DNA of 64,000 nucleotides from Flemingiibacterium sp045579745 (GCA_045579745.1 JAZNMQ010000070.1:1-64000), one strand, 5' to 3'. Positions 35,325-44,437 are shown, numbered from the stretch's first letter. Program-made: numbers and translations. The notes: generated by a model from the sequence alone, not told the origin.

Positions 35325-36515
35325 TTAGAGCACTCTCATAGCAGTGCACTTTTCGCTCAGGGTTATACCAATCTCAAGCAGACTGACCTCGCCGGTAACG
35401 ACAGCAAAACAGTCCTCGCTGTCTTCAAGCACCTCAGCGTCGAGCATGCAGAGGCAATGATTTGGCTTTTTGTCGAATCTTAAATACCAACGCGATTTAA
35501 GTCTGTCTGCAGGGAGAATATCTGCTTCCGAAAGGCGATCCCATGCGTGGATAGCATGTGGATGCTCAAGATTCGTTGCAATTTCAATGATGTCAGATAC
35601 AACAGCACTTGCTGTCGGGAGCTTGCCTGCACCCTTTCCGTAGAACATTACATCGCCGATTGCATTGCCGTTGACAAGTATGCCGTTGTAAACATCGCTT
35701 ATGTTTGAAAGCGGATTCGTGTAGCGAACGAGTGTCGGTGAAACACACGCGCTTATCTTGTCATCAACACGGATAGCCTTTCCGATGAGCTTTATCGATG
35801 CGCCGATTTTTGCCGCATTGGCAACATCGCGCAAAGTGACATTTCTAATGCCCTCGGTCTGAACCATTTCAGGCGGAATGAGCTTTCCAAAAGCAATCGC
35901 GCTAAGAATTGAAATCTTTCGGCATGTATCGATGCCGTCGATATCTGCCGAGGGGTCGCGCTCTGCATAGCCCTTTTCCTGAGCTTCGGCAAGCGCTGTA
36001 TCAAAATCCTTATTCTCATTTATCATCTGAGTGAGAATGTAGTTTGTCGTTCCGTTCAGGATTCCGTTAACCTCGGTTATATCGTTTGCTGTCAAGCAGT
36101 TTCCTATCGGATGGATAACGGGAATACCGCCTCCGACGCTCGCTTCAAAGAGGTAGCTGACACCGTTTTCCTCAGCGATTTTCAAAAGCTCGGGGCCGAA
36201 AGTTGCGACGACCTCTTTGTTTGAGGTAACAACGCTTTTTCCTGCCTTCATAGCTGCCGAAGAAAACTCAAACGCCGGATGTGATCCGCCCATCAGCTCG
36301 GCGCAAATTTTAACCTCAGGATCGTTAAGAATTACATCTATATCGTGAACTATCTTGTCAGCGAACGGGCTGTCGGGAAAATCGCGTAAATCGAGAATAT
36401 ATTTTATATTGATTTCATCGCCCACGCGCTCAGAGATCAATGAGGCGTTTTGCGTCAAAACCTCAGCCGTTCCGCTGCCGACAACTCCAAAGCCGAATAT
36501 TGCTATATTTATCAT
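35325..36515 (-). CDS. hom: Homoserine dehydrogenase
   Basis: It reduces aspartate semialdehyde to homoserine, the branch point to threonine and methionine. The 396-residue protein has the NAD(P)-binding start INIAIFGFGVVGSGTAEVL, the substrate-site stretch NGILNGTTNYILTQM, and the catalytic region ASVGGGIPVIHPI. It ends earlier than forms with a complete C-terminal ACT domain, so threonine feedback may be reduced or reside in a short remnant. It has its own promoter in the gap after the aldehyde dehydrogenase gene. AAAGGA precedes the ATG. No thrB or thrC is adjacent. Confidence 0.95.
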   Translation of the reverse strand: MINIAIFGFGVVGSGTAEVLTQNASLISERVGDEINIKYILDLRDFPDSPFADKIVHDIDVILNDPEVKICAELMGGSHPAFEFSSAAMKAGKSVVTSNKEVVATFGPELLKIAEENGVSYLFEASVGGGIPVIHPIGNCLTANDITEVNGILNGTTNYILTQMINENKDFDTALAEAQEKGYAERDPSADIDGIDTCRKISILSAIAFGKLIPPEMVQTEGIRNVTLRDVANAAKIGASIKLIGKAIRVDDKISACVSPTLVRYTNPLSNISDVYNGILVNGNAIGDVMFYGKGAGKLPTASAVVSDIIEIATNLEHPHAIHAWDRLSEADILPADRLKSRWYLRFDKKPNHCLCMLDAEVLEDSEDCFAVVTGEVSLLEIGITLSEKCTAMRVL

Positions 36516-36548
36516 AATAATGTTCCTTTTTGTATTAAAATATACTTT

Positions 36549-36577
36549 ATTATAACACAGTATAAATAAGAATGCAA
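36549..36577 (-). promoter_or_regulatory. Promoter of hom
   Basis: Minus strand: TTGCAT (36577-36572), 17 bases, TATAAT (36554-36549), 33 bases before the start codon. Confidence 0.65.
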
Positions 36578-36602
36578 GAGCTTTTCGGTATTTTTACACT
36601 GC

Positions 36603-38015
36603 TCAGGTAAAATAGCGAAGCAACAGCTTTTGTATGAGATAAAAGTCATCGAATGGCGGATAGCGGAATGGATTCAGCTCCAAGCGTGACGAGAATAAAA
36701 CAGAGGATTCGTCGCTGAAGGTGTCAAAGCCTGCTTTGCCGTGATATTTACCGAAACCGCTTTCACCAACTCCGCCGAACGGGAGATGAGGATTTGATAG
36801 CTGAATAACGGTATCATTAATACAGCCGCATCCGAAATCGAGGTTGTCAAGCACGGCTTTGCGCGTTTCCTTGTTCTTGGTGAAAAGGTAGAGCGCAAGA
36901 GGCTTAGGACGCTTTCGAAGTGTATTTAATACGATATTAATATCGTTGAATTCGAACACCGGGAGTATAGGACCGAAAATTTCCTCGCTCATCAGCTTGC
37001 TGTCTTTTTTTATCTTTTCCATGAGTGTGAGTGAGATCTGTCCGGATTTCTCGTTGAAATCGCCGCCCATCAGGATCGTTCCGTCGCTCAGATAGTTTTT
37101 GAGGCGGTTGAAGTGCATCTTATTGATTATCTTGGGATAAAATTTGTTTTCACACGGCGTGAGCGAATAGAAGCGGTCGTGATATTCCTTAATATAGCCG
37201 AGAAGGTCCTCCTTAACGCTGCTGTCAACAAATAGATAGTCGGGAGCAACGCAGGTCTGCCCTGAGTTTATGAGCTTTCCGCATACTATGCGTCTTGCGG
37301 CAAGGCGCAGATTTGCTGTTTTATCGACAATACAGGGTGATTTTCCACCGAGCTCCAAAACTACGGGAGTGAGCTGAGTAGCAGCCGCCTTGCTGATAAT
37401 TCTCGCAACGGTTAAACCACCGGTATAAAATATCAGTCCAAACTTTTCGTGGCGTATAGCCTTTACAGCCTCGAAGCTGTCCATATATGCCGCGATGTAT
37501 TCTCTATCAAAGTATTTGTCAATCAATTCGCAAAGCAGGCGGCTTGTGTTAACCGAATGCTCCGATAGCTTTAATATTGTGCAGTTGCCTGCCGAGATGG
37601 ATGATATGAGCGGCATTATAGTCAGCTGAAACGGGTAATTCCACGGTGAAAAAACCATTGTAAGACCGCGTGGATGGCGGATTTTTTTGCTTGATGAGGG
37701 AAACAGGTAGTATGGTGTTGGAACGGATTTTGGGGCGTTCCACATTTTTAAATGACGCAAAGCGTGATTGATTTCTTGGTCAACCATTCCGATTTCGGTC
37801 ATATAGCCCTCGCTTTGCGATTTGCCGAGGTCGGCGCGCAGAGCCTCAAGAATGAGCCCCTCATTGTCGCGAACCATTCTTTTCAGGTTTAACAGCAGTT
37901 GTCTGCGAAACGAAATATCGCGAGTTTTGCCGGTAGCAAAGAATTCGCGCTGAGCGGAAATGATCTCCGCGAGTTCAGGGTCGTATTGGGGCTTCATACT
38001 CTGATTTGTATTCAT
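36603..38015 (-). CDS. NAD(P)-dependent aldehyde dehydrogenase, class 3/YwdH-like
   Basis: The 470-residue ALDH-fold enzyme oxidises aldehydes to acids. Catalytic Cys255 lies in NSGQTCVAP, the general base Glu221 in LELGGKSP, and the stabilising Asn126 in FSPWNYPF. It resembles the fatty-aldehyde or class 3 group, with a hydrophobic C-terminus (DDFYLIQKLLLRYF) that may touch the membrane. CTGGAGGG precedes the ATG. It is oriented away from the glycyl radical genes, separated by a 235-base region with promoters in both directions. The substrate is unknown. Confidence 0.9.
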   Translation of the reverse strand: MNTNQSMKPQYDPELAEIISAQREFFATGKTRDISFRRQLLLNLKRMVRDNEGLILEALRADLGKSQSEGYMTEIGMVDQEINHALRHLKMWNAPKSVPTPYYLFPSSSKKIRHPRGLTMVFSPWNYPFQLTIMPLISSISAGNCTILKLSEHSVNTSRLLCELIDKYFDREYIAAYMDSFEAVKAIRHEKFGLIFYTGGLTVARIISKAAATQLTPVVLELGGKSPCIVDKTANLRLAARRIVCGKLINSGQTCVAPDYLFVDSSVKEDLLGYIKEYHDRFYSLTPCENKFYPKIINKMHFNRLKNYLSDGTILMGGDFNEKSGQISLTLMEKIKKDSKLMSEEIFGPILPVFEFNDINIVLNTLRKRPKPLALYLFTKNKETRKAVLDNLDFGCGCINDTVIQLSNPHLPFGGVGESGFGKYHGKAGFDTFSDESSVLFSSRLELNPFRYPPFDDFYLIQKLLLRYFT

Positions 38016-38049
38016 GTTTTCCCTCCAGATGGTTTTTGCGTATAGTATT

Positions 38050-38079
38050 ATTATATACCAACAATTGTTAATAAAGCAA
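38050..38079 (-). promoter_or_regulatory. Candidate promoter of the aldehyde dehydrogenase gene
   Basis: Minus strand: TTGCTT (38079-38074), 18 bases, TATAAT (38055-38050). The perfect palindrome AACAATTGTT (38060-38069) lies in the spacer. Confidence 0.5.
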
Positions 38080-38191
38080 GTGATTCGCCGAAAAAACTTG
38101 TATTTGGCACCTAAAAAAGACGCTCAAGGTCCATTTTGCCACGCAAAACGATAAATGCTAATATTACAACTATAAATCACAAACTATTCTC

Positions 38192-38220
38192 TTGACAATT
38201 GTATAATAAAAGTGTATATT
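38192..38220 (+). promoter_or_regulatory. Promoter of the glycyl radical enzyme operon
   Basis: TTGACA (38192-38197), 17 bases, TATATT (38215-38220), 30 bases before the activase start. Confidence 0.75.
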
Positions 38221-38250
38221 ATAATTGAAGTAATAAAGGAATCGGTGAAG

Positions 38251-39156
38251 ATGAAAAATACCGGAATCGTTTTTGATATACAGAGGTTTTCCATCCATGA
38301 CGGGCCGGGCATTCGTACAACCGTCTTTTTGAAAGGATGTCCACTCAGTTGTGCATGGTGTCATAATCCCGAATCGTGGGATGTTAAGCCTCAGCTTATG
38401 TTTAACGGAGAAAAATGCGTCGGCTGTATGGCATGCGTTGAGGCTTGCCCGAATAATGCGCATAAACTTGAGGACGGGAAGCATGTTGTAGATTACTCAA
38501 TTTGCAGCGGATGCGGCGCTTGCGTATCAAGATGCGTTTACAGTGCGCTCAAATTGTCAGGCAGGGAACAGAGCGTCGAGGAAGTTTTAGCAGAGGTTTG
38601 CGCTGACAGAAAGTTCTATGAAAATTCGGGCGGCGGAATGACTGTGTCGGGCGGAGAACCAATGCTGCAATTTGAATTTTTGCAGACACTCCTCTCAGAA
38701 GCTAAGCGTCAGGGAATAAGCACATGTGTTGAAACGAGCGGCTTTGCTCCGCGCGAAAAGTATGAAGCAATACTTAGCGATGTTGATTTATTTTTAATCG
38801 ACATAAAGCATATAAACAGAGATGAGCACAAAAAATACACGGGCGTTTACAATGATCTGATACTTAAAAATATTGAATTTTTACACGACAACGGTGCAAA
38901 AATTTTAATCAGATTGCCGCTTATACCCGGTATAAACGATACAGATGAGCACATAAACGGAGTTTCGGCTCTGCTTAATAGACTTCCGGGTCTTCTTGGC
39001 GCGGAAATATTGCCGTACCATGATATGGGCAAGGGCAAATGGAATCAGCTCGGCAAGCAGTATGAGCTTATGGAGCTCAAAAATTCTGACAAAGAGCAAA
39101 AGGCGAAGCTTTTACAGCGGTTTATTGACGCCGGATGCAGAAACGTTAAAATATAA
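38251..39156 (+). CDS. Glycyl radical enzyme activating protein (PflA-like radical SAM)
   Basis: The 301-residue radical SAM enzyme takes a hydrogen from the glycine of its partner enzyme. The radical SAM cluster motif is Cys30-x3-Cys34-x2-Cys37 (CPLSCAWC). Two ferredoxin-type 4Fe-4S motifs follow: Cys56, 59, 62, 66 and Cys85, 88, 91, 95. That insert is typical of activases for dehydratase and decarboxylase-type glycyl radical enzymes, whereas PFL activases lack it. The ATG at 38251 is chosen because AAAGGA lies upstream and the family starts there. The enzyme gene follows after 14 bases, so the two form an operon. Confidence 0.93.
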   Translation: MKNTGIVFDIQRFSIHDGPGIRTTVFLKGCPLSCAWCHNPESWDVKPQLMFNGEKCVGCMACVEACPNNAHKLEDGKHVVDYSICSGCGACVSRCVYSALKLSGREQSVEEVLAEVCADRKFYENSGGGMTVSGGEPMLQFEFLQTLLSEAKRQGISTCVETSGFAPREKYEAILSDVDLFLIDIKHINRDEHKKYTGVYNDLILKNIEFLHDNGAKILIRLPLIPGINDTDEHINGVSALLNRLPGLLGAEILPYHDMGKGKWNQLGKQYELMELKNSDKEQKAKLLQRFIDAGCRNVKI

Positions 39157-39170
39157 TAACAGGAGGAACG

Positions 39171-41405
39171 ATGATGAAAAAACTCAACGATTTTTCGGTT
39201 GAAAGAAGATTCACCGAAGTGTACAGAGAAAATCAGAACGCACATATTGCCATCAGAGAGGCAAAATGTATTGATACCATGTACCCCGATATCTTCGGTG
39301 AGATCAAACCGGGAGATAAATTTGCAGGTCGCATTCAGATGAGCATTCTCGGCTTTAGTCCGGAACCGGGTGGACTCGGATACTACTGCAACTCTGCAGC
39401 TATCAGAAATATCGTAAAAAATGGCGATTATTCCGATGAGTTCAGGGCAGAAATGAACGAGATCGCCGATTTCTGGGAAAAGGAAAATACACAGTATAAA
39501 ACAAGAGCCGCATACACGAATGATATCAGCGAAGCGCTTCCGTCTGATAACTGGGGTGGCGAACCGCTTCCTGCGGCACCGCTTTACCGCATGGCAGGTA
39601 TTTACATTGATTACGAGAAGCTTTTAGCTAACGGTATTCCCGGACTCAAGGCGCTTGTAGCTGAAAAGAAAAAATTCGCTGAGGAAAATGGCGGCGATGT
39701 TGAGCTGTTTGTCGGAATGGACATGGCTCTCGATGTTTTGGTAAAATCTTGTCTTGCTTACAGCAAGGAAGCCCTCGAGCTCTCTAAAACCGTTGAGGAT
39801 GAGGCTGAGGTTAAGAACCTCGAGATCGTTGCTAAAACGCTTGAAACCATCGCGTACAACAAGCCGGAAACTACTCGTGAGGCGATTCAGCTTTATTGGC
39901 TGTATACCTTGATTTGCAATACCATCAACTACGGACGCTTTGATATTGCGATCGGTGATTTCCTCGCAAAGGATCTTGAAACCGGTGTTCTCACAATGGA
40001 TGAGGCGCAGGAGCTCATTACGGGTCTTTGGCGACTTATTATCGATCGTCACACAACGTGGAACGGTCGCGTAGTTATTGGCGGAAAGGGCAGAAGAAAC
40101 GAAAAGAATGCTGATGTTGTAGCTATGCTTGCTATGGAAGCATCAAGAATTTGCCACGACATCGAGCCTCAGCTCACCCTTCGTTTCTACGAGGGCATGA
40201 ATCCGATGCTCATGGAAAAGGCTATTCAGGTTATCGGCGAGGGCTGCACCTATCCGATGCTTTACAACGATGATGTCAATATTCCGGCAGTCAGCAACGC
40301 TTTCAGAATCAGCATGGAAGAGGCTGAGGATTATGTTCCGTTTGGCTGCGGCGAGTATGTTATCAACCACAAGAGCTTCGGTACACCTAACGGAATTATC
40401 AACCTTTTGAAATGCCTGGAGCTCACGCTTCACAACGGCTACAACATGATGAGCGGTGAAAAATCCGGAATCGATGTAGGAAACGTTGAGGACTTCAAGA
40501 CATTTGACGAGCTCTTTAACGCATATAAGAAACAGGTTGAGTACTTTGTAGACGCTCTTGCTAAGCAGGAGGCTCTCACATACAAAATTACGGGTGAGGC
40601 AGCTCCATTCCTCTTTATCAGCATGCTGTACGATGACTGCATGGAGAGAGGAAAAGGCATGTTCTCCGGCGGTATTAAGTATCTTGGCGGTACTATTGAA
40701 ACCTACGGCAACATCAATACCTCTGACAGCTTGACCGCAATTAAGGAAGTCGTTTATGATAAGAAGCTCCTCACACTCAAGCAACTCGTAACAATCCTCG
40801 ATGCAAACTTTGAGGGCTACGAGCAGGAGCATCAATGGCTTGTTAACGCGCCGAAATACGGTAACGATAATGCGGTAGCTGATGAAATTGCAGAGGCTGT
40901 TCACGAGCACGTTTGCAACTTCGTAAGAGATGAGATCGAAAAGGTTGATTTGCACTCCTATTTGGTAGTTATCATTAACAACAGCACGAACACCTCAATG
41001 GGTATCCAGACTGCGGCTTCCGCGGATGGACGCAAAAAGGGCGTTTACATGGCGAATGCAAACAATCCTTGGGGCGGAAATGATAAGACGGGTCTTACCG
41101 CGATGCTCAACTCTCTCGTAAAGCTTCGTCCTGATATTCACGCAGGAGCGGTACAGAATATGAAATTCTCGCCCGAGATCTTCGCAAACGACGGAGCTAT
41201 TATCAAGAGCGTTTTGAAGACCTATTTCGATAACGGCGGAACACAGGCTATGATTTCCGTCGTGAATAAGGACGACCTTGAGCAGGCTATGATTCATCCT
41301 GAAAAATATGGCAATCTCTATGTGCGTGTAGGTGGCTTCAGCGCACGCTTCATTGAGCTTGGTAAGGAAATTCAAAAGGAAATTCTCAGCCGTACGCTTT
41401 ATTAA
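39171..41405 (+). CDS. Glycyl radical enzyme, PFL/dehydratase superfamily, function unassigned
   Basis: The 744-residue enzyme uses a glycyl radical near its C-terminus. The radical loop is VRVGGFSARF, with Gly722 as the likely radical site. The active-site loop is FGCGEY, with Cys393 and Glu395. True PFL has two adjacent Cys and no Glu. A Cys-x-Glu triplet is found in glycerol or diol dehydratases, choline lyase and aromatic acid decarboxylases. The protein is shorter than most of those, so the substrate is not clear. AGGAGG (39161-39166) precedes two in-frame ATGs (39171, 39174). No microcompartment genes are nearby. A strong terminator follows. Confidence 0.9.
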   Translation: MMKKLNDFSVERRFTEVYRENQNAHIAIREAKCIDTMYPDIFGEIKPGDKFAGRIQMSILGFSPEPGGLGYYCNSAAIRNIVKNGDYSDEFRAEMNEIADFWEKENTQYKTRAAYTNDISEALPSDNWGGEPLPAAPLYRMAGIYIDYEKLLANGIPGLKALVAEKKKFAEENGGDVELFVGMDMALDVLVKSCLAYSKEALELSKTVEDEAEVKNLEIVAKTLETIAYNKPETTREAIQLYWLYTLICNTINYGRFDIAIGDFLAKDLETGVLTMDEAQELITGLWRLIIDRHTTWNGRVVIGGKGRRNEKNADVVAMLAMEASRICHDIEPQLTLRFYEGMNPMLMEKAIQVIGEGCTYPMLYNDDVNIPAVSNAFRISMEEAEDYVPFGCGEYVINHKSFGTPNGIINLLKCLELTLHNGYNMMSGEKSGIDVGNVEDFKTFDELFNAYKKQVEYFVDALAKQEALTYKITGEAAPFLFISMLYDDCMERGKGMFSGGIKYLGGTIETYGNINTSDSLTAIKEVVYDKKLLTLKQLVTILDANFEGYEQEHQWLVNAPKYGNDNAVADEIAEAVHEHVCNFVRDEIEKVDLHSYLVVIINNSTNTSMGIQTAASADGRKKGVYMANANNPWGGNDKTGLTAMLNSLVKLRPDIHAGAVQNMKFSPEIFANDGAIIKSVLKTYFDNGGTQAMISVVNKDDLEQAMIHPEKYGNLYVRVGGFSARFIELGKEIQKEILSRTLY

Positions 41406-41414
41406 TTAAAAAAA

Positions 41415-41447
41415 TGGTGTAACCTATATGGGTTACACCATTTTTTT
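41415..41447. terminator. Strong terminator after the glycyl radical enzyme
   Basis: TGGTGTAACC (41415-41424) pairs with GGTTACACCA (41431-41440), flanked by A-tract and a T7 tract. Confidence 0.92.
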
Positions 41448-41455
41448 GAAAAGTA

Positions 41456-41484
41456 TTGAATTTTGTAGGTTATTGAGGTATAAT
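41456..41484 (+). promoter_or_regulatory. Promoter of the ECF sigma gene
   Basis: TTGAAT (41456-41461), 17 bases, TATAAT (41479-41484), 55 bases before the chosen start. Confidence 0.55.
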
Positions 41485-41538
41485 GTTTTTGCTGACATAA
41501 TTTTATGAAGGTAGACTGTCTTTGTGGATGGTAGTTGC

Positions 41539-42093
41539 ATGGATGACTTGAAAATTATTGAGCTTTTTTTGAACCGCGACGAAAGCGCGATAACCGAAAC
41601 AGCTAACAAATACGGGAAGCTATGCTTCAGCGTGGCATTCGCAATACTCGAAAATGATGAAGACTGCGAAGAATGCGTTAACGATATGTATTTGACCTTG
41701 TGGAAAATGATTCCCCAAACAATCCCCGATAATTTCTCGGCGTTTATTTGCAGGGTGACACGAAATTTAGCGTATAAACGCCTCGAATTCAATCTTGCAT
41801 TAAAGAGAAACCCGTGCTCGGAGGTTTCGCTTTCGGAGCTTGAGGAATATCTGATTGACGACAGCTTTAACCCCAATATTTTGGATGAAAAACTCGACGA
41901 GCTGATACATAATTTTCTGAGCGGCGAGAAGGCGGATGTTAAAAACGTTTTCGTTCGTAAATATTGGTATCTCGAATCGGTAGGCGATATTGCTGCGAGA
42001 TATTCCTTCAGCGAGAGCAAGGTCAAATCAATGCTGTACCACACGCGCTGCAAGCTCAGAGAATATTTAAAGCAAGAGGGCATGCACTTTTAA
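41539..42093 (+). CDS. RNA polymerase ECF-type sigma-70 factor
   Basis: The 184-residue protein has sigma region 2 (about 15-85; the ECVNDMYLTLWKMIP -10 binding stretch) and region 4 (about 125-180; YWYLESVGDIAARYSFSESKVKSMLYHTRCKLREYL). It would direct RNA polymerase to a specific set of promoters in response to a signal. No anti-sigma factor or membrane partner is next to it. The next feature is the thrS T-box. The start is uncertain: GTG 41524 and ATG 41539 are both in frame and neither has a strong ribosome binding site. Confidence 0.85.
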   Translation: MDDLKIIELFLNRDESAITETANKYGKLCFSVAFAILENDEDCEECVNDMYLTLWKMIPQTIPDNFSAFICRVTRNLAYKRLEFNLALKRNPCSEVSLSELEEYLIDDSFNPNILDEKLDELIHNFLSGEKADVKNVFVRKYWYLESVGDIAARYSFSESKVKSMLYHTRCKLREYLKQEGMHF

Positions 42094-42146
42094 GCTGTAA
42101 TATAGGAAGCTTCATTAAAATATATACGCAGATTTCCCGATTTTTC

Positions 42147-42175
42147 TTGACAAATTTATTTGCGTGATATATAAT
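42147..42175 (+). promoter_or_regulatory. Promoter of the thrS T-box leader
   Basis: TTGACA (42147-42152), 17 bases, TATAAT (42170-42175). Confidence 0.75.
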
Positions 42176-42182
42176 ATAGTAA

Positions 42183-42455
42183 AGGCTGAGCAGATATGCC
42201 GATTTGCACGATTTCAGAGAGAGCTCCATTTGCTGTGAGGGGCTTATTGCGGTAAATACGGTCAACTAACCGCTGCTCGGGTGCGGGAGCTATCTTGCAC
42301 ATTGCCGCGCGCAGGAAATGGCGCGACGTTCTCCGACGTTACACGGACTCGGGTGCTATTTGCTCGAGATAAAGTTAAAAAATCGGGTGGAACCGTGGGA
42401 TATTTCTCACCCCGAAGGGATAATTTTATTATTATGCCCTCGGGGTGTTTTTGTT
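42183..42455 (+). ncRNA. T-box riboswitch (thrS leader)
   Basis: This leader of about 270 bases upstream of thrS has the invariant T-box GGGTGGAACCG (42385-42395) that pairs with the tRNA acceptor end in the antiterminator. Stem I features near 42220-42245 (GAGAGAGCTCC, then GCTGTGAGGGGC) resemble the AG-bulge and distal loop. It senses uncharged tRNA-Thr and lets transcription pass into thrS. The specifier codon was not fixed by eye: ACG (42258-42260) and ACC (42269-42271) are both threonine codons in the expected area. Confidence 0.88.
42408..42453 (+). terminator. T-box terminator hairpin
   Basis: CACCCCGAAGGG (42408-42419) pairs with CCCTCGGGGTG (42437-42447) with one bulged A, followed by a T5 run. 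It is the regulated terminator that the antiterminator competes with. Confidence 0.9.
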
Positions 42456-42486
42456 TTCCCCTGGGCTGAAAGGAAAGGTATTCATT

Positions 42487-44421
42487 ATGTTCAAAATTAC
42501 TTTTGAAGGCAACGCGCCGCTCGAGTTTGATGCTCCGATTACTGCTTATGAAGCGGCAAAGGGAGCGGGACTTACCGACCGTTCCTCTCTCGCTGTAAAG
42601 GTTGACGGCGAGGTTCATGCTCTCTCCTATTTGATTGATCACGACTGTGATGCAAAAATCTTAACCTTTGAGGATGCTGACGGAAAGCATGTTTTCTGGC
42701 ATACCGCTTCTCACATTCTCGCGCAGGCGGTTAAGCGTCTTTATCCTTCTGCAAAGCTCACAATAGGTCCCGCTATCGAAACGGGCTTCTATTACGATAT
42801 CGACAGCGAAACCTCATTTACACCCGAGGTTTTGGCAAATATCGAAGCAGAAATGCAGAAGATCGTTAAGGAAAATCTTATTATCGAACGCTTCGCACTT
42901 CCTCGCGATGAGGCTATAAAGCTTATGAGCGAGAAGGACGAGCCTTATAAGGTTCAGCTTATCGAGGAGCTCCCCGAGGGCGAGGAGATCTCGTTCTACA
43001 AGCAGGGAGAATTTACTGACCTCTGTGCAGGACCTCACCTTTTCTCAACGGGTTCCGTCAAGGCTTTAAAGCTCATTCAATGCACAGGCGCATATTGGAA
43101 GGGCGATCAGAACAACAAACAGCTTCAGCGCATCTACGGTGTCGCTTTCCCCTCAAAGGATATGCTAAAGGAGCATCTTACTGCAGTTGAAGAGGCAAAG
43201 AAGCGCGACCACAATAAGCTCGGACGCGAGCTTGAGCTCTTTACAACCGTTGACTCCATTGGCCAAGGCTTGCCGATTATGCTTCCCAAGGGAGCACGCG
43301 TTATTCAGCTTCTTCAGCGTTGGGTCGAGGACGAGGAGCAAAAGCGCGGCTATTTGCTTACAAAAACTCCGCTCATGGCAAAATCCGACCTTTATAAAAT
43401 TTCCGGACACTGGGATCACTATAAGGATGGCATGTTTGTACTCGGAGATGAAGAAAAGGACAAGGAAGTCTTTGCGCTTCGTCCGATGACATGCCCGTTC
43501 CAGTACCAGGTATTCCTCAACCGTCAGCGCTCGTATCGCGACCTCCCGATGCGTCTTGGAGAAACATCAACTCTCTTCCGTAACGAGGATAGCGGCGAAA
43601 TGCACGGACTTATCCGCGTTCGTCAGTTTACAATTTCCGAGGGACATCTGATTCTCCGTCCCGAACAGCTTGAGGATGAATTCCGCGGATGTGTTGAGCT
43701 TGCAAAGCATATGCTTGACACTATCGGACTTGGCGAGGATGTATCCTATCGCTTCTCGCAATGGGATCCCAATAACCGCGAAAAATACGAGGGTACAAAT
43801 GAGCAATGGGAAGAAGCTCAGGGCGCGATGAAGAAGATTCTCGATAACATCGGCATCAATTACACTATCGGTATCGGTGAGGCAGCATTCTACGGTCCTA
43901 AGCTTGACATTCAGATTAAGAATGTTCACGGCAAGGAGGATACTCTTATCACAATTCAGATCGACCAGCTTCTTGCTGAAAAGTTTGGAATGGAGTATAT
44001 CGATGTTGACGGTCAGAAACGCCGTCCGTACATCATTCACCGTACATCCGTCGGATGCTATGAACGTACGCTTGCTCTGCTTATTGAAAAATATGCAGGT
44101 GCGTTCCCGATGTGGCTTGCACCGACTCAGATAGCAATTCTGCCTATCGGATTCGATCAGCACGAATATGCTGAGGCACTCAACGAAAAGCTTAGTGCTT
44201 GCGGCATCCGTACATTCCTTGATGAGCGTAACGAGAAGATTGGCTACAAGATTCGCTCCGCTCAGCTCGAGAAGATTCCGTATATGCTCGTAATCGGAGA
44301 TAAAGAGAAGAACGATGGCACAGTTGCGGTTCGTTCGCGTAAAGACGGCGACCTTGGTGTAATGAGCATTGACGAATTCCTCGGAAAGGCTCTTGTTGAA
44401 ATCAACACAAAGGCAAGATAA
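42487..44421 (+). CDS. thrS: Threonine--tRNA ligase
   Basis: The 644-residue class II synthetase charges tRNA-Thr. Order: TGS domain (about 1-62), editing domain with HTASHILAQAVKRLYP (about 70-220), catalytic domain with the zinc-site TCPFQYQ and motif 2 around FRNEDSGEMHGLIRVRQF, and anticodon-binding domain (about 545-644; QIAILPIG, YMLVIGDKE). An in-frame ATG at 42445 is inside the terminator, so 42487, preceded by GAAAGGAAAGGT, is the start. Expression is controlled by the T-box leader. Confidence 0.98.
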   Translation: MFKITFEGNAPLEFDAPITAYEAAKGAGLTDRSSLAVKVDGEVHALSYLIDHDCDAKILTFEDADGKHVFWHTASHILAQAVKRLYPSAKLTIGPAIETGFYYDIDSETSFTPEVLANIEAEMQKIVKENLIIERFALPRDEAIKLMSEKDEPYKVQLIEELPEGEEISFYKQGEFTDLCAGPHLFSTGSVKALKLIQCTGAYWKGDQNNKQLQRIYGVAFPSKDMLKEHLTAVEEAKKRDHNKLGRELELFTTVDSIGQGLPIMLPKGARVIQLLQRWVEDEEQKRGYLLTKTPLMAKSDLYKISGHWDHYKDGMFVLGDEEKDKEVFALRPMTCPFQYQVFLNRQRSYRDLPMRLGETSTLFRNEDSGEMHGLIRVRQFTISEGHLILRPEQLEDEFRGCVELAKHMLDTIGLGEDVSYRFSQWDPNNREKYEGTNEQWEEAQGAMKKILDNIGINYTIGIGEAAFYGPKLDIQIKNVHGKEDTLITIQIDQLLAEKFGMEYIDVDGQKRRPYIIHRTSVGCYERTLALLIEKYAGAFPMWLAPTQIAILPIGFDQHEYAEALNEKLSACGIRTFLDERNEKIGYKIRSAQLEKIPYMLVIGDKEKNDGTVAVRSRKDGDLGVMSIDEFLGKALVEINTKAR

Positions 44422-44437
44422 GCTTTAATAATAATGA

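Noticed and set aside
40143..40955. Minus-strand frame of 270 codons inside the glycyl radical gene
   Set aside because: The plus-strand gene shows family motifs throughout; the antisense frame matches nothing.
39171..41405. Annotation as pyruvate formate-lyase
   Set aside because: The Cys-Cys pair of PFL is absent; the site is Cys-Gly-Glu, and the activase has an extra ferredoxin-like insert.
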